From positions 186,001 to 250,000 of the forward strand of contig NZ_JALIGC010000039.1 in the NCBI RefSeq assembly GCF_024764775.1: 64,000 nt of DNA, written 5' to 3'. Source of the DNA: Scandinavium manionii. GTDB taxonomy: Bacteria > Pseudomonadota > Gammaproteobacteria > Enterobacterales > Enterobacteriaceae. Of the stretch, positions 43,158 through 50,758 are shown piece by piece. Below the pieces are notes generated by a model that was not told the origin of the DNA, did not search any database, and saw only the letters and a list, made by a program, of their open reading frames with translations. How positions within the stretch are numbered: the first letter of the stretch is position 1; each line of letters opens with the position of its first letter. The position numbers were made by a program, and so were the translations under genes.

Positions 43158-43229
43158 TTAAACCATCAGGGCGAAAGTGCCGGCCCAGACGATGACCATA
43201 AAGGAGATGCCCATAATAAAATATTTCAC
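43158..43229 (-). CDS. ypdK: YpdK, 23-residue membrane microprotein
   Basis: A short reading frame of 23 codons plus stop on the minus strand, starting with GTG at 43229: (M)KYFIMGISFMVIVWAGTF then ALMV. It is nearly the same as the small membrane protein YpdK of E. coli as I recall it, and it sits in the same place beside alaC. After one basic residue it is a single hydrophobic helix, so it should insert into the inner membrane. GGAG lies nine bases upstream of the GTG. Function is unknown. Ordinary gene callers would miss it. Confidence 0.85.
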   Translation of the reverse strand: MKYFIMGISFMVIVWAGTFALMV

Positions 43230-43439
43230 GTCACATCACTCCGCGTATAGCTCGATACGCCCAAATGAAAACAATCCTGACTGAGTATAGAGAGTTGACA
43301 CCGCCTCGAATAAAAATTGGGATTTGTCCCTTTTTACCCTTCGGCACAACCTCAAAATTCTGTGCTTCTTGTGCTCCAGACGGCGCTAATGTACGCTTAA
43401 AAAAGGGGGGTGACAAGCTTGATTTTTTTATTAATTTTT

Positions 43440-43620
43440 AGTTACTTACGGGTGTCGTGAAACGGCGACACAATGATTTCAGTACGCAATAAATGCCTGC
43501 ACAGCGACGGCAAAACCATCGTCGAATGAGGGGGTAGTACCGCATTGAAATTATAGGGGTTTTACCAAGTGAGTTCTCAGGGGACAGTGCGACACTGTGG
43601 CTCACCTGAGAAATTACAGC
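43440..43620. other. Structured non-coding segment in the ypdK-barrel gap
   Basis: The 429 bases between ypdK and the next gene hold no convincing gene but three hairpins: GTGTCG/CGACAC at 43452-43471; CGACG/CGTCG around 43504-43525; and an outer TTCTCAGG/CCTGAGAA stem (43574-43612) enclosing ACAGTG/CACTGT (43584-43598). Possible small RNA, attenuator or mobile-element relic. Confidence 0.4.
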
Positions 43621-43658
43621 GTAGAGTGATATCTTAACAACGGTCTCAGGCTGGCCTA

Positions 43659-44459
43659 TTAGAATTGATACTTATACGAGACTTTTATTTTTTTCTCGGC
43701 GTCATCAATATAGGTATTGTTGTCCTGAACGTAGGTAAACGCGCTGACAGAGTTGTGCTTGTCGAATGAGTAGCCCAGTCCCACGCCGGCAAAGTAGCCT
43801 TTGTAGTTATCCCCATCATCGTTTTTCGAGCCGTACGAGCCGCCAGCAACGCTCAGTAAGCGCAGATTGGCTGTCAAAGGTTTGATCATAAAGACACCCA
43901 GGTACCCGCTGCTACCTGAACTGTCTACCAGACCGAAGCCGTTTTCTTCGGAAAGATCGCCGCTAAAACCTGGTTGAGAGCAAGCTTTATGCTTGTCTTT
44001 ATCGCAGCCAAAGGTGTCACCTGTGTTGTAGGAGTAGCCTGCCATTGGGAAAAACTGGAAACCAGCGGGTTCAAAACCAAAATAGCTCAGGGGGAGAAAT
44101 GTCCCGATTGAGTAGTTGGTCTGGGAAGCGCCATTCGGAAATTCATTCTTACCGAAGTTGAAGTTGAAAATCCCGATCGGGAAGAGCCATGACCCCCCAA
44201 CACGCCACTCAGAAGCATCGGTATTGATTTTAACGTTAATTTTGCGCGCTTCGTCCAGCGCCAGCGAGCCTGAAAATTGTACATCGCTGTCATTCATATC
44301 GTAGTTATCAGACCATGCAACGCCCACTTTTGTGGTGACTCTGGTTGGGTCATCATCCGATTTTTCTTTGTTGGTTTTAACGATACCGGATTGCGCAAAC
44401 GCGAGTGCCGGCAGGAGCCCCAGAGTGAAGAGGAACAATGAACGTGTTCTGCTATGCAT
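43659..44459 (-). CDS. Uncharacterised exported protein, probable outer-membrane beta-barrel
   Basis: A 266-residue protein I do not recognise. The start MHSRTRSLFLFTLGLLPALAFA|QSG has a good signal peptide with AFA cleavage and is chosen over an ATG 26 codons upstream that has no signal. The mature part alternates hydrophobic and polar residues with many Gly, Asn, Asp, Tyr and Phe, and ends in aromatic Phe (KIKVSYKYQF), all typical of an outer-membrane beta-barrel recognised by BAM. Two Cys residues lie 9 apart (FGCDKDKHKACSQPG), perhaps a disulfide loop outside the cell. It is the downstream gene of a same-strand pair with the next entry. It is not in the K-12 argW region. Confidence 0.65.
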   Translation of the reverse strand: MHSRTRSLFLFTLGLLPALAFAQSGIVKTNKEKSDDDPTRVTTKVGVAWSDNYDMNDSDVQFSGSLALDEARKINVKINTDASEWRVGGSWLFPIGIFNFNFGKNEFPNGASQTNYSIGTFLPLSYFGFEPAGFQFFPMAGYSYNTGDTFGCDKDKHKACSQPGFSGDLSEENGFGLVDSSGSSGYLGVFMIKPLTANLRLLSVAGGSYGSKNDDGDNYKGYFAGVGLGYSFDKHNSVSAFTYVQDNNTYIDDAEKKIKVSYKYQF

Positions 44460-44537
44460 GTATGGTCCGAAGTATATAAAGGGCTGAAAATAAGCGAAAG
44501 CCCACGATCCTACATTGGATGGGCTGGGGACTCGCAT

Positions 44538-44757
44538 ATTTAGATTTAAAAAATGGTTTAATTTTGAATTTTGTCGCTGAGCTCGGTATGTTAATTTAAA
44601 TATTCTGCAGTTCTATATTTTCGAGAGCGGACCATAGATGAATTGCGACAAAGAAGGCAACTGAGTCACCCCTCTGCGCTTCGTTTATAGTCCGGAAGCG
44701 ATTAATTCTAAATGTATAAATATTCTGCAGGGAAATGCCTATCCCATTTAGATTTAA
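44538..44757. repeat. Two pairs of direct repeats flanking the barrel-transferase gap
   Basis: TAAATATTCTGCAG occurs at 44597-44610 and 44717-44730 (120 bases apart), and ATTTAGATTTAA at 44538-44549 and 44746-44757. The gap itself (44460-44757) is AT-rich and holds no gene that I can support. The repeats suggest an internal duplication or an insertion/deletion scar. Confidence 0.45.
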
Positions 44758-45969
44758 TCAATAATGCTCTACATTAAATTCATGACTGCTAGCAACACAT
44801 GCGTCGACCTCGCTTTGCAAAAATCTAACCAACGATGAGGCCGCTTGTAACTGATCAGTCTCAAATAGCGCATCTGCCATTTTTTGTCGTTCATCTTGCT
44901 TACAATCGTTCCTTAATGCTTGAGACAGAACAAATGGAAGTGTTTTATCCGTAAATAAATAGGCAAATTCAATATCTGGCACCAGACCAAAGTCAGGTTC
45001 AAAAGACTTGTGCGTTCCCTTTTCAATGCCCAAACGTAAAATAGGTTTTTGAGTCAACAGGAAATCAAACATTATAGATGAATAATCGGTAACGAGGGCG
45101 TCAAATTTGTTGAGGTGTGGATAAATATCAACTGTCGGATTTATATAGTAAACATTACTGTTAAGTTTACCGCTGCTTTTGTCCTGAAGTAGAAGTGGAT
45201 GGGCCTTAATATAAAGATCGGCATTATTTTTCTGACACGCCAGTGCTAACTGGCCCAAAAATCCAGATGAACCGGTTAATAGTTGCGTTGCACCCCGCTG
45301 CCAGGTGGGTGTGAAGAGGATCTTTTTCCGTTTTTTATTCTGTAATGCCTGAAACATCTCTTTGGGAAGCTCGCTGCCGATGAGCTCGTGCTCGGTCGCG
45401 CCGCGTAAAATCACTTCATTCCTGGGATATCCTGCGCGGATGATCCGTTTACATCCAAATGCTTCATTGAAAAAACTATCGAGGCATGAGGAAGTACTTA
45501 ATACCGTGTCAGCCCTTGAGGCAAAGGCTACTGGACGGCGAAAATTGTAATCAACCAGCGACAAATGCTTCATCAGCATTAGTAACAGATGCTTGACTGA
45601 AACACCATGCCAAAGCTGAATGTGGCGGGCTCCTTGCAGACAGGCGAATAGCTCTTCGCTCCCATTGAGGCTCTGTGAGGGGTTGACTGAAAAAACAGCC
45701 ACCGCAGCAGACAGAAAAAGCCGCATGGTTTCTTCAAACGAATCAGCATCAATCAGATGGCATGGGAGATTTTTCTCTTTAAGAGAGTTAATGAGTGTTT
45801 TTTCACAGCTACACCAGATACAGGTATAATCTCTCTGTTCTTCTAACACCCTGAGATATAGGTATTTTGTATTGTCACTGAAAGTCTCTCGGCCAAAAAA
45901 CAGGACGACTTTCTCTTTTTTATTTTTTCGGGAAAGATGTTCTAACCGCAAAGATAATTCATTTTTCAT
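44758..45969 (-). CDS. CDP-glycerol glycerophosphotransferase-like protein
   Basis: A 403-residue cytosolic enzyme of the family that includes the teichoic-acid polymerases TagB/TagF (PF04464). The two-lobed GT-B-like fold has the hallmark QLWHGVSVK near residue 120, KAHPLLL near 255 and VTDYSSIMFDF near 290; the two His and the DYSS motif bind the CDP-glycerol phosphates. No membrane or signal segment is present. Such proteins in Gram-negative bacteria usually add glycerol phosphate to capsule or LPS. The surrounding DNA is AT-richer than the core, and no other polysaccharide genes are near, so it looks acquired. The acceptor is unknown. The ribosome-binding site is weak. Confidence 0.75.
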   Translation of the reverse strand: MKNELSLRLEHLSRKNKKEKVVLFFGRETFSDNTKYLYLRVLEEQRDYTCIWCSCEKTLINSLKEKNLPCHLIDADSFEETMRLFLSAAVAVFSVNPSQSLNGSEELFACLQGARHIQLWHGVSVKHLLLMLMKHLSLVDYNFRRPVAFASRADTVLSTSSCLDSFFNEAFGCKRIIRAGYPRNEVILRGATEHELIGSELPKEMFQALQNKKRKKILFTPTWQRGATQLLTGSSGFLGQLALACQKNNADLYIKAHPLLLQDKSSGKLNSNVYYINPTVDIYPHLNKFDALVTDYSSIMFDFLLTQKPILRLGIEKGTHKSFEPDFGLVPDIEFAYLFTDKTLPFVLSQALRNDCKQDERQKMADALFETDQLQAASSLVRFLQSEVDACVASSHEFNVEHY

Positions 45970-46171
45970 GCTGCTATACCCGTGCCTGATTGAAAATTTA
46001 CCAGGAAAGTAATAGCGACATTCCGGTTACTGAACTGAAGCCAATTATTAAATTTAAACAATTCATTCAAAGCATATGAGGTTTGATGAACAAATCCTCC
46101 TTGTGGAATGCACATCTGCAATTTTTTCGGACGAAGCGATAGCGGGAGAGTATTCGATAAGGTTATGATAA

Positions 46172-46510
46172 GTGATGATATTTAATCGACTTTGTTATCT
46201 ACTTTTAGCAGCGGTGGCCACCATAAGTGCATTCTTTCCTGACCCGCTGCAGGTGTGGATTATTTCCGTAAATGTGCTCACGCTGCTGCTTTATGGGGCG
46301 GACAAATTAGCAGCGCGAAAGAATGGGTACCGTGTACCTGAGTTCACTTTGCTGATTTTTGGTGTGGTGGGTGGGTGGTTTGGCGCCATTCTGGGGCAGC
46401 AAATATTTCGGCATAAAACACAAAAGCAGCCGTTCAAAACCTACTTTGCCATTAGCGTGATAGTGAATCTGATGGTCGTGATAGCGGGCATGTATTGGGT
46501 GATGAGATGA
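46172..46510 (+). CDS. DUF1294 small membrane protein
   Basis: A 112-residue DUF1294 protein with three or four membrane segments. The family core LLLYGADKLAARKNGYRVPE and FGVVGGWFGAILGQ is intact, and HKTQKQPFKTYF is the usual cytosolic loop. The start is GTG at 46172 or ATG at 46175; AAGG at 46159-46162 fits the GTG slightly better. The function of the family is unknown. It lies between the divergent islet and tRNA-Arg and ends 16 bases before the tRNA, which may mark the inner side of the argW insertion site. Confidence 0.75.
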   Translation: MMIFNRLCYLLLAAVATISAFFPDPLQVWIISVNVLTLLLYGADKLAARKNGYRVPEFTLLIFGVVGGWFGAILGQQIFRHKTQKQPFKTYFAISVIVNLMVVIAGMYWVMR

Positions 46511-46526
46511 AACAGGGGGGAGTATA

Positions 46527-46601
46527 TGGTGTCCCCTGCAGGAATCGAACCTGCAACTAGCCCTTAGGAGGGGCTCGTTATATCCATTTAACTAAGGGGA
46601 C
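46527..46601 (-). tRNA. argW: tRNA-Arg (anticodon CCT)
   Basis: 75 bases on the minus strand starting GTCCCCTTAGTTAAATGGAT, anticodon loop CTCCTAA (CCT), T loop GTTCGATTCC and encoded CCA. In E. coli argW is the attachment site of prophage CPS-53. No integrase or duplicated 3' tRNA end is visible in this window. Confidence 0.96.
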
Positions 46602-46682
46602 GAAGCGGCACGAGTATAGCGTTTTTTAGCAGGCGCGTTAAGCACATAGCAATCTGACTGCTCAAAGTGTCGCCATCGTCCT

Positions 46683-47609
46683 TCATTTCTGTTGTGATTT
46701 TTCGCGTTGCTGGGCTTTTGCTTTCTCCTCAGCTTTCCGTTTATTGCTCATGTCGTTGCGAATTTGCGCGTGGCTCATCAGGGCGAAAATAAAGGTGCCA
46801 CCGCAAATATTCCCGGCGAGCGTCGGCAGTGCAAAAGGCCAGAAGAAATCATGCCAGTGCAGGGTACCACTGAAAACCAGATACAGAATCTCGACTGTTC
46901 CGACCACGATATGTGTAGTATCGCCCAGGGCGATCAGCCAGGTCATGAGAATAATGACGACAATTTTCGCGGCGCCTGCAGAGGGGAACATCCACACCAT
47001 GGTTGCGATTAGCCAGCCTGAAATAATGGCATTGGCGAACATTTCTCCCGGTGTGTTTTTCATGACGTCCATACCGATTTTGGTGAAGGCATCACGCGTA
47101 GGCTCATCAAAAATCGGCATGTATTCGAACGCCCAGGCGGCGACGCCGGTACCGATGAGATTTCCCAGTAACACCACGCCCCAGAGTCGCATTAGCAGGC
47201 CAAAATTGCCCATCGTTGGACTTTGCATAACGGGCAAAACGGCGGTAACGGTGTTCTCTGTAAACAACTGTTGGCGGGCCATGATCACGATGACGAAGCC
47301 GAAGGTATAGCCCAGGTTTTCCAGCAGGAAACCGCCAGGAACACCTTCGAGCTGCACGTGAAAAATCCCTTTCGCCAGTAGCGATGCTCCCATAGACAGC
47401 CCGGCTGCGATTGCCGACCACAGCAGCGCCATGGCATCGCGTTCGAGTTCTTTTTCACCGTCCTGACGAATGTGCTCGTGGATGGCCATTGCCCGCGAAG
47501 GAAGCCGCTGTTCATCGACTTCTATCTCTTCCCCCCGGTTTTTTTCATCGCTTTCGACTTCCAGTTCTTCCGTATGGCGGTCAATTTTCTCTTTTTCGAT
47601 ACGGTCCAT
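46683..47609 (-). CDS. yfdC: YfdC, FNT-family inner-membrane transporter
   Basis: A 308-residue membrane protein close to E. coli YfdC (310). The first ~55 residues are charged and cytosolic (rich in Glu, Arg and Lys). Then follow six membrane segments of the formate/nitrite transporter (FNT) fold, with pore-loop sequence NAIISGWLIATMVW and LIALGDTTHIVVG. The C-terminus is again highly charged. The substrate is not established; FNT proteins move formate, nitrite or hydrosulfide. It is next to argW, as in K-12. Confidence 0.92.
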   Translation of the reverse strand: MDRIEKEKIDRHTEELEVESDEKNRGEEIEVDEQRLPSRAMAIHEHIRQDGEKELERDAMALLWSAIAAGLSMGASLLAKGIFHVQLEGVPGGFLLENLGYTFGFVIVIMARQQLFTENTVTAVLPVMQSPTMGNFGLLMRLWGVVLLGNLIGTGVAAWAFEYMPIFDEPTRDAFTKIGMDVMKNTPGEMFANAIISGWLIATMVWMFPSAGAAKIVVIILMTWLIALGDTTHIVVGTVEILYLVFSGTLHWHDFFWPFALPTLAGNICGGTFIFALMSHAQIRNDMSNKRKAEEKAKAQQREKSQQK

Positions 47610-47777
47610 AGGGTGTTACCTTCGTCAACGGAACCTTGGTAAAGCGTAGCGGGTTTTGCTGACAGTCTCCCCGGGTCAGACTCTTAATTTTGGTGTTATG
47701 CCATGAATAGCGATACGTCTGTTTCAAAATATGTATAAAATCAGTAAGAGCAGTGATTTCTTTACAGGGAGATATTT

Positions 47778-48533
47778 ATGAATTTTCGCCTGTCTGCGCT
47801 TGCGCTGAGCGCGACGCTGTTGGTGGGCTGCGCCAGTACCGGTGACCAGCAGCAGGGGCGTTCAGATCCGTTCGAAGGATTCAACCGCACCATGTACGAC
47901 TTCAACTTTAACGTGCTGGACCCTTATCTGGTCCGCCCGGTTGCTGTCGCATGGCGAGACTATGTCCCGCAGCCTGCGCGTAACGGTATCGGCAACTTCA
48001 CCAGCAACATCGAAGAGCCAGCGATCATGGTGAACATGTTCCTGCAGGGCGACCCGTATCAGGGTATGGTCCACTTCACGCGTTTCTTCCTGAATACCCT
48101 TTTAGGAATGGGCGGTTTCATTGATGTCGCGGGAATGGCGAATCAGAAACTGCAGCGCGTTCAGCCACACCGTTTCGGTAGCACCATTGGGCATTATGGT
48201 GTGGGCTATGGCCCGTATCTGCAGTTACCATTCTACGGTAGCTTTACCGTGCGTGATGATGTCGGCGATATGGCTGACGACTTGTATCCGGCGCTTTCAT
48301 GGCTGACCTGGCCGATGTCTATCGGCAAGTGGGTGATAGAAGGGGTTGAAACCCGTGCGCAACTGCTGGATTCCGACGGTCTGCTGCGTCAATCGACTGA
48401 CCCGTACATCACGGTGCGTGAAGCGTACTTCCAGCAGCATGATTTCATTGCTAATGGCGGTAAACTCAGTACGGAAGACAACCCGAACGCCAAAGCAATT
48501 GAAGGCGATCTGAAAGATATCGATTCGCAGTAA
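47778..48533 (+). CDS. mlaA: MlaA (VacJ), phospholipid-transport lipoprotein
   Basis: A 251-residue outer-membrane lipoprotein, the same length as E. coli MlaA, with lipobox LVGC (Cys18). It forms a ring in the inner leaflet of the outer membrane with OmpC/OmpF and removes misplaced surface phospholipid, passing it to MlaC. Family segments such as DPFEGFNRTMYDFNFNVLD and NTLLGMGGFIDVAGMA are intact, including the hydrophobic stretch near residue 40. GGGAG lies 7 bases before the ATG. A bidirectional hairpin separates it from fadL. Confidence 0.96.
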   Translation: MNFRLSALALSATLLVGCASTGDQQQGRSDPFEGFNRTMYDFNFNVLDPYLVRPVAVAWRDYVPQPARNGIGNFTSNIEEPAIMVNMFLQGDPYQGMVHFTRFFLNTLLGMGGFIDVAGMANQKLQRVQPHRFGSTIGHYGVGYGPYLQLPFYGSFTVRDDVGDMADDLYPALSWLTWPMSIGKWVIEGVETRAQLLDSDGLLRQSTDPYITVREAYFQQHDFIANGGKLSTEDNPNAKAIEGDLKDIDSQ

Positions 48534-48547
48534 GCGACGTCGAAAAT

Positions 48548-48579
48548 AAAAAAGGTGAGCATCGCGCTCACCTTTTTTT
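48548..48579. terminator. Terminator between mlaA and fadL
   Basis: AAAAAAGGTGAGC, loop ATCGC, GCTCACCTTTTTT: a 13-bp stem with A and T tracts at both ends, suitable for either direction. Confidence 0.9.
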
Positions 48580-48597
48580 ATGCCTGAACCCGAACTA

Positions 48598-49947
48598 TCA
48601 GAAGCGATAGTTGAAGTTAGAACCGAACAGCCAGGCGGTACCTTCAGAGCGGAACTGAGACTGAGTTGGGCCCGGGTCACCTTCAGTAATATTCACGTGC
48701 TGTCCGTGCATGTACGAAGCGCCTACATCGATGGAGGCATCCGGATTAAACGCGTAAGTTGCCCCTGCGCTTAGCCACAGACGGTCTTGATCCGGGATCG
48801 AGATAGAGCGGTGATCGGCTGGAACCGGGCTGTCATCAAACGCGATACCGGTACGGAAAGTCCAGTTGTCGTCGTAGTAATAGGTGGTACCCAACGCTAG
48901 ACGCCATGCATCCTTGAAGCTTTCACCTTTATAGAACAGGGTCTGACCGCTACTGCCGGTCGCTTTCAGCTCCTGGAACTGGCTCCAGCTGGTATAGGTA
49001 GCGCTGTAGTGGATAGCCCACTGTGGCGCAACGCGGTTATAACCTGATACTTCCCACATTTCTGGTAAGTTCAGGGTCAAGGAGCCATCGGTAGTTTGAC
49101 CACTGGTACCATACGGTAAGTTGGTCAGCCCCATATTTGCAAAGATAGGGTTCAGATTAGAGTTAATTGAGCTTTTGTAGTCACCGTCGAAATCGATTTT
49201 AACTTCAGAGCGGTAAGTAAAGCCCCAGCGGTTATTTTTATCCAGTTCATACAGGATACCCGCGTTCCAGCCAAAGCCCCACTCATCGCCTTTAAGACGG
49301 GCAATCTGGGAGTCTTTGGTTGACAGCCCGCTGTCCATTCCTGGTGGCAGTGGTAGCTGCGAAGAAACCAACGGTCCCAATTCGCCAGCGTAACGCTCAA
49401 TTTTAGCTTTTGCATACACAGCATCAAAGCCTACACCGAAGCTCCAGTTACTGTTCAGGCGGTAAGCACCGCTCAAGTTGAAGTTTAGTGTCTGGAGATC
49501 GGTTTTCCCGCCATAAATACCCGCGTTGTAACTATCGTTAAATTCCGTCGACAAGCCATAGTTCGAGGTCATTGAAGCACCTACACCAAACTGGTCGTTA
49601 ATAGGTGCAACAAAGTGTAAGTTTGGTACCCAGGCTGTTGGCGCAATATTATCCGCATCGGTACTCTGGCCCGTGAGCTGGGATTTACCAGATATATTCA
49701 CGTCCGGATCGATATAGACTGCACCAGCAGAAAATTGCGGGCGGTCATACATCATAATTAACGCTGGGTTACGGCTGGCGTTACCCGGATCGTCGGCAAT
49801 AGCGCCTTCACCGGAATAAGCACGCCCTAAGCCTGAGGCAGAAAATTCATTTAATTGAAAGCCTGCTGACCAGGCCTGAGAGGAAACGAGTGCCACTGCA
49901 ACTGCGAGAGCGGATTTTGTAAAACGGGTTTTTTGGCTCATGACCAT
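48598..49947 (-). CDS. fadL: FadL, long-chain fatty-acid outer-membrane channel
   Basis: A 449-residue outer-membrane beta-barrel that imports long-chain fatty acids and is a phage T2 receptor in E. coli. The signal peptide ends in AWS|AGFQLNEFSASGLGRA, where AGFQL begins the plug. NPALIMMYD is the N-terminal hatch motif, and the protein ends in Phe (NFNYRF) as BAM substrates do. The start MVMSQKTRF at 49947 matches E. coli and is chosen over an ATG nine codons upstream. Two FadR-type operators lie about 80-120 bases upstream. The loop near residues 190-210 (PLPPGMDSG) differs from E. coli, as surface loops often do. Confidence 0.95.
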   Translation of the reverse strand: MVMSQKTRFTKSALAVAVALVSSQAWSAGFQLNEFSASGLGRAYSGEGAIADDPGNASRNPALIMMYDRPQFSAGAVYIDPDVNISGKSQLTGQSTDADNIAPTAWVPNLHFVAPINDQFGVGASMTSNYGLSTEFNDSYNAGIYGGKTDLQTLNFNLSGAYRLNSNWSFGVGFDAVYAKAKIERYAGELGPLVSSQLPLPPGMDSGLSTKDSQIARLKGDEWGFGWNAGILYELDKNNRWGFTYRSEVKIDFDGDYKSSINSNLNPIFANMGLTNLPYGTSGQTTDGSLTLNLPEMWEVSGYNRVAPQWAIHYSATYTSWSQFQELKATGSSGQTLFYKGESFKDAWRLALGTTYYYDDNWTFRTGIAFDDSPVPADHRSISIPDQDRLWLSAGATYAFNPDASIDVGASYMHGQHVNITEGDPGPTQSQFRSEGTAWLFGSNFNYRF

Positions 49948-50026
49948 AACCTCAATCGAGTTATTTTTATGCAAAAATTGTTACATGCCGTAACAGAAGC
50001 GCGAAGTGTAGGGTCTGTGTTACGTC

Positions 50027-50068
50027 AGAGAAATCAGACCAGTGCCGAGAGTATAGGTCTGACCAGAT
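50027..50068 (-). promoter_or_regulatory. Two FadR operators over the fadL promoter
   Basis: On the minus strand ATCTGGTCAGACCTATA (50068-50052) and ACTGGTCTGATTTCTCT (50043-50027) match the two FadR sites of E. coli fadL. The first contains TATACT (50055-50050), a probable -10 hexamer, so FadR would block the promoter; fatty acyl-CoA would relieve this. The rest of the 366-base fadL-yfcZ gap holds a CRP site and no gene. Confidence 0.75.
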
Positions 50069-50189
50069 GGAATGTTGCAAGTATGTTTATAAGTTTTTTC
50101 AATTGTGATCTAAGAAACGCGATCCAGCTGGCAAAATTCGGGTCATGAAAGTTCCCTTGAAAGGGCGATTTTTGTTTTAGATCATTTTT

Positions 50190-50211
50190 AATTGTGATTT
50201 AGCTCACTTAT
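50190..50211. promoter_or_regulatory. CRP site in the fadL-yfcZ region
   Basis: AATTGTGATTTAGCTCACTT plus AT: TGTGA-N6-TCACT, one mismatch from the CRP core TGTGA-N6-TCACA. It lies about 105 bases before the yfcZ start. Catabolite control of fad genes is known in E. coli. Confidence 0.65.
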
Positions 50212-50313
50212 GGCGGCTGAACGAAATATCAACTGGAGACGGTCAGGGCAGGGGCGTAAAATAAAGGCATTGTTTATCTGGCACCCTGGGTGCGAATACA
50301 GAGGAAATCTACA

Positions 50314-50598
50314 ATGAGTAAATGCAGTGCTGATGAAACCCCGGTTTGCTGCTGTATGGATGTTGGTACCATTATGGACAACACCGATTGCACCGCGTCC
50401 TACAGCCGCGTCTTTGCGACCCGTGCTGACGCTGACGAAACGCTGGCTGCACTGAGCGAAAGAGCCCGTGGTGTTGAGTCCGACCCATGCAAAATCATCC
50501 CGACCTATAAAGACGTCGACGGTGGTGTGCAGCTGGATATCGATTTTGTGTTCTGCTGCGAAGCTGAAACCCTGATTTTCCAGCTCGGACTGCGTTAA
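50314..50598 (+). CDS. yfcZ: YfcZ, UPF0381 small Cys-rich protein
   Basis: A 94-residue protein of the YfcZ/YiiS family (UPF0381), the same length as E. coli YfcZ. Cysteines are prominent: MSKCSADETPVCCCMD near the N-terminus and FVFCCEAE near the end, five of which cluster in the first 45 residues and could bind metal or be redox-active. The start at 50314 matches E. coli; an ATG-like start eight codons upstream is less likely. It lies just upstream of fadIJ and may be co-regulated. Function is unknown. Confidence 0.88.
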   Translation: MSKCSADETPVCCCMDVGTIMDNTDCTASYSRVFATRADADETLAALSERARGVESDPCKIIPTYKDVDGGVQLDIDFVFCCEAETLIFQLGLR

Positions 50599-50607
50599 TC
50601 CCTTCTC

Positions 50608-50646
50608 TAAAACGCCTCTGCTCAGCAGGGGCGTTTTCTTTTTTAT
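50608..50646 (+). terminator. yfcZ terminator
   Basis: AAAACGCCTCTGC, loop TCA, GCAGGGGCGTTTT then CTTTTTT. One G-T pair in the stem. Nine bases after the stop. Confidence 0.82.
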
Positions 50647-50717
50647 CCCAGTGTGTTTTGGCTCTCACTTTTATGCTTCCCTGATTGGCTGGATGTAAAA
50701 AATTAGTTAAGACTGTT

Positions 50718-50734
50718 ATCAGGTCAGACCACTT
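50718..50734. promoter_or_regulatory. FadR operator upstream of fadI
   Basis: ATCAGGTCAGACCACTT, whose reverse strand AAGTGGTCTGACCTGAT matches the FadR 17-mer core TGGTCNGACC. It lies 24 bases before the fadI start. E. coli fadIJ is known to be repressed by FadR. Confidence 0.75.
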
Positions 50735-50758
50735 TTTTACGTTTACCAGGGGACAGTT

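Noticed and set aside
43231..43416. A 61-codon frame upstream of ypdK on the minus strand
   Set aside because: It lacks a ribosome-binding site, ends just before the YpdK start and has no recognisable domain. It covers the region expected to be the ypdK leader.
46527..46601. A possible prophage or integrative element at argW
   Set aside because: No integrase, phage gene or second copy of the tRNA 3' end was seen in the 3.3 kb on either side, so only a remnant or other acquired islet is supported.
48598..49947. A frameshift or truncation in fadL
   Set aside because: The surface loop near residues 190-210 is shorter and different from E. coli, but the frame is open from signal peptide to the C-terminal Phe and all strand regions align, so it is normal loop variation.
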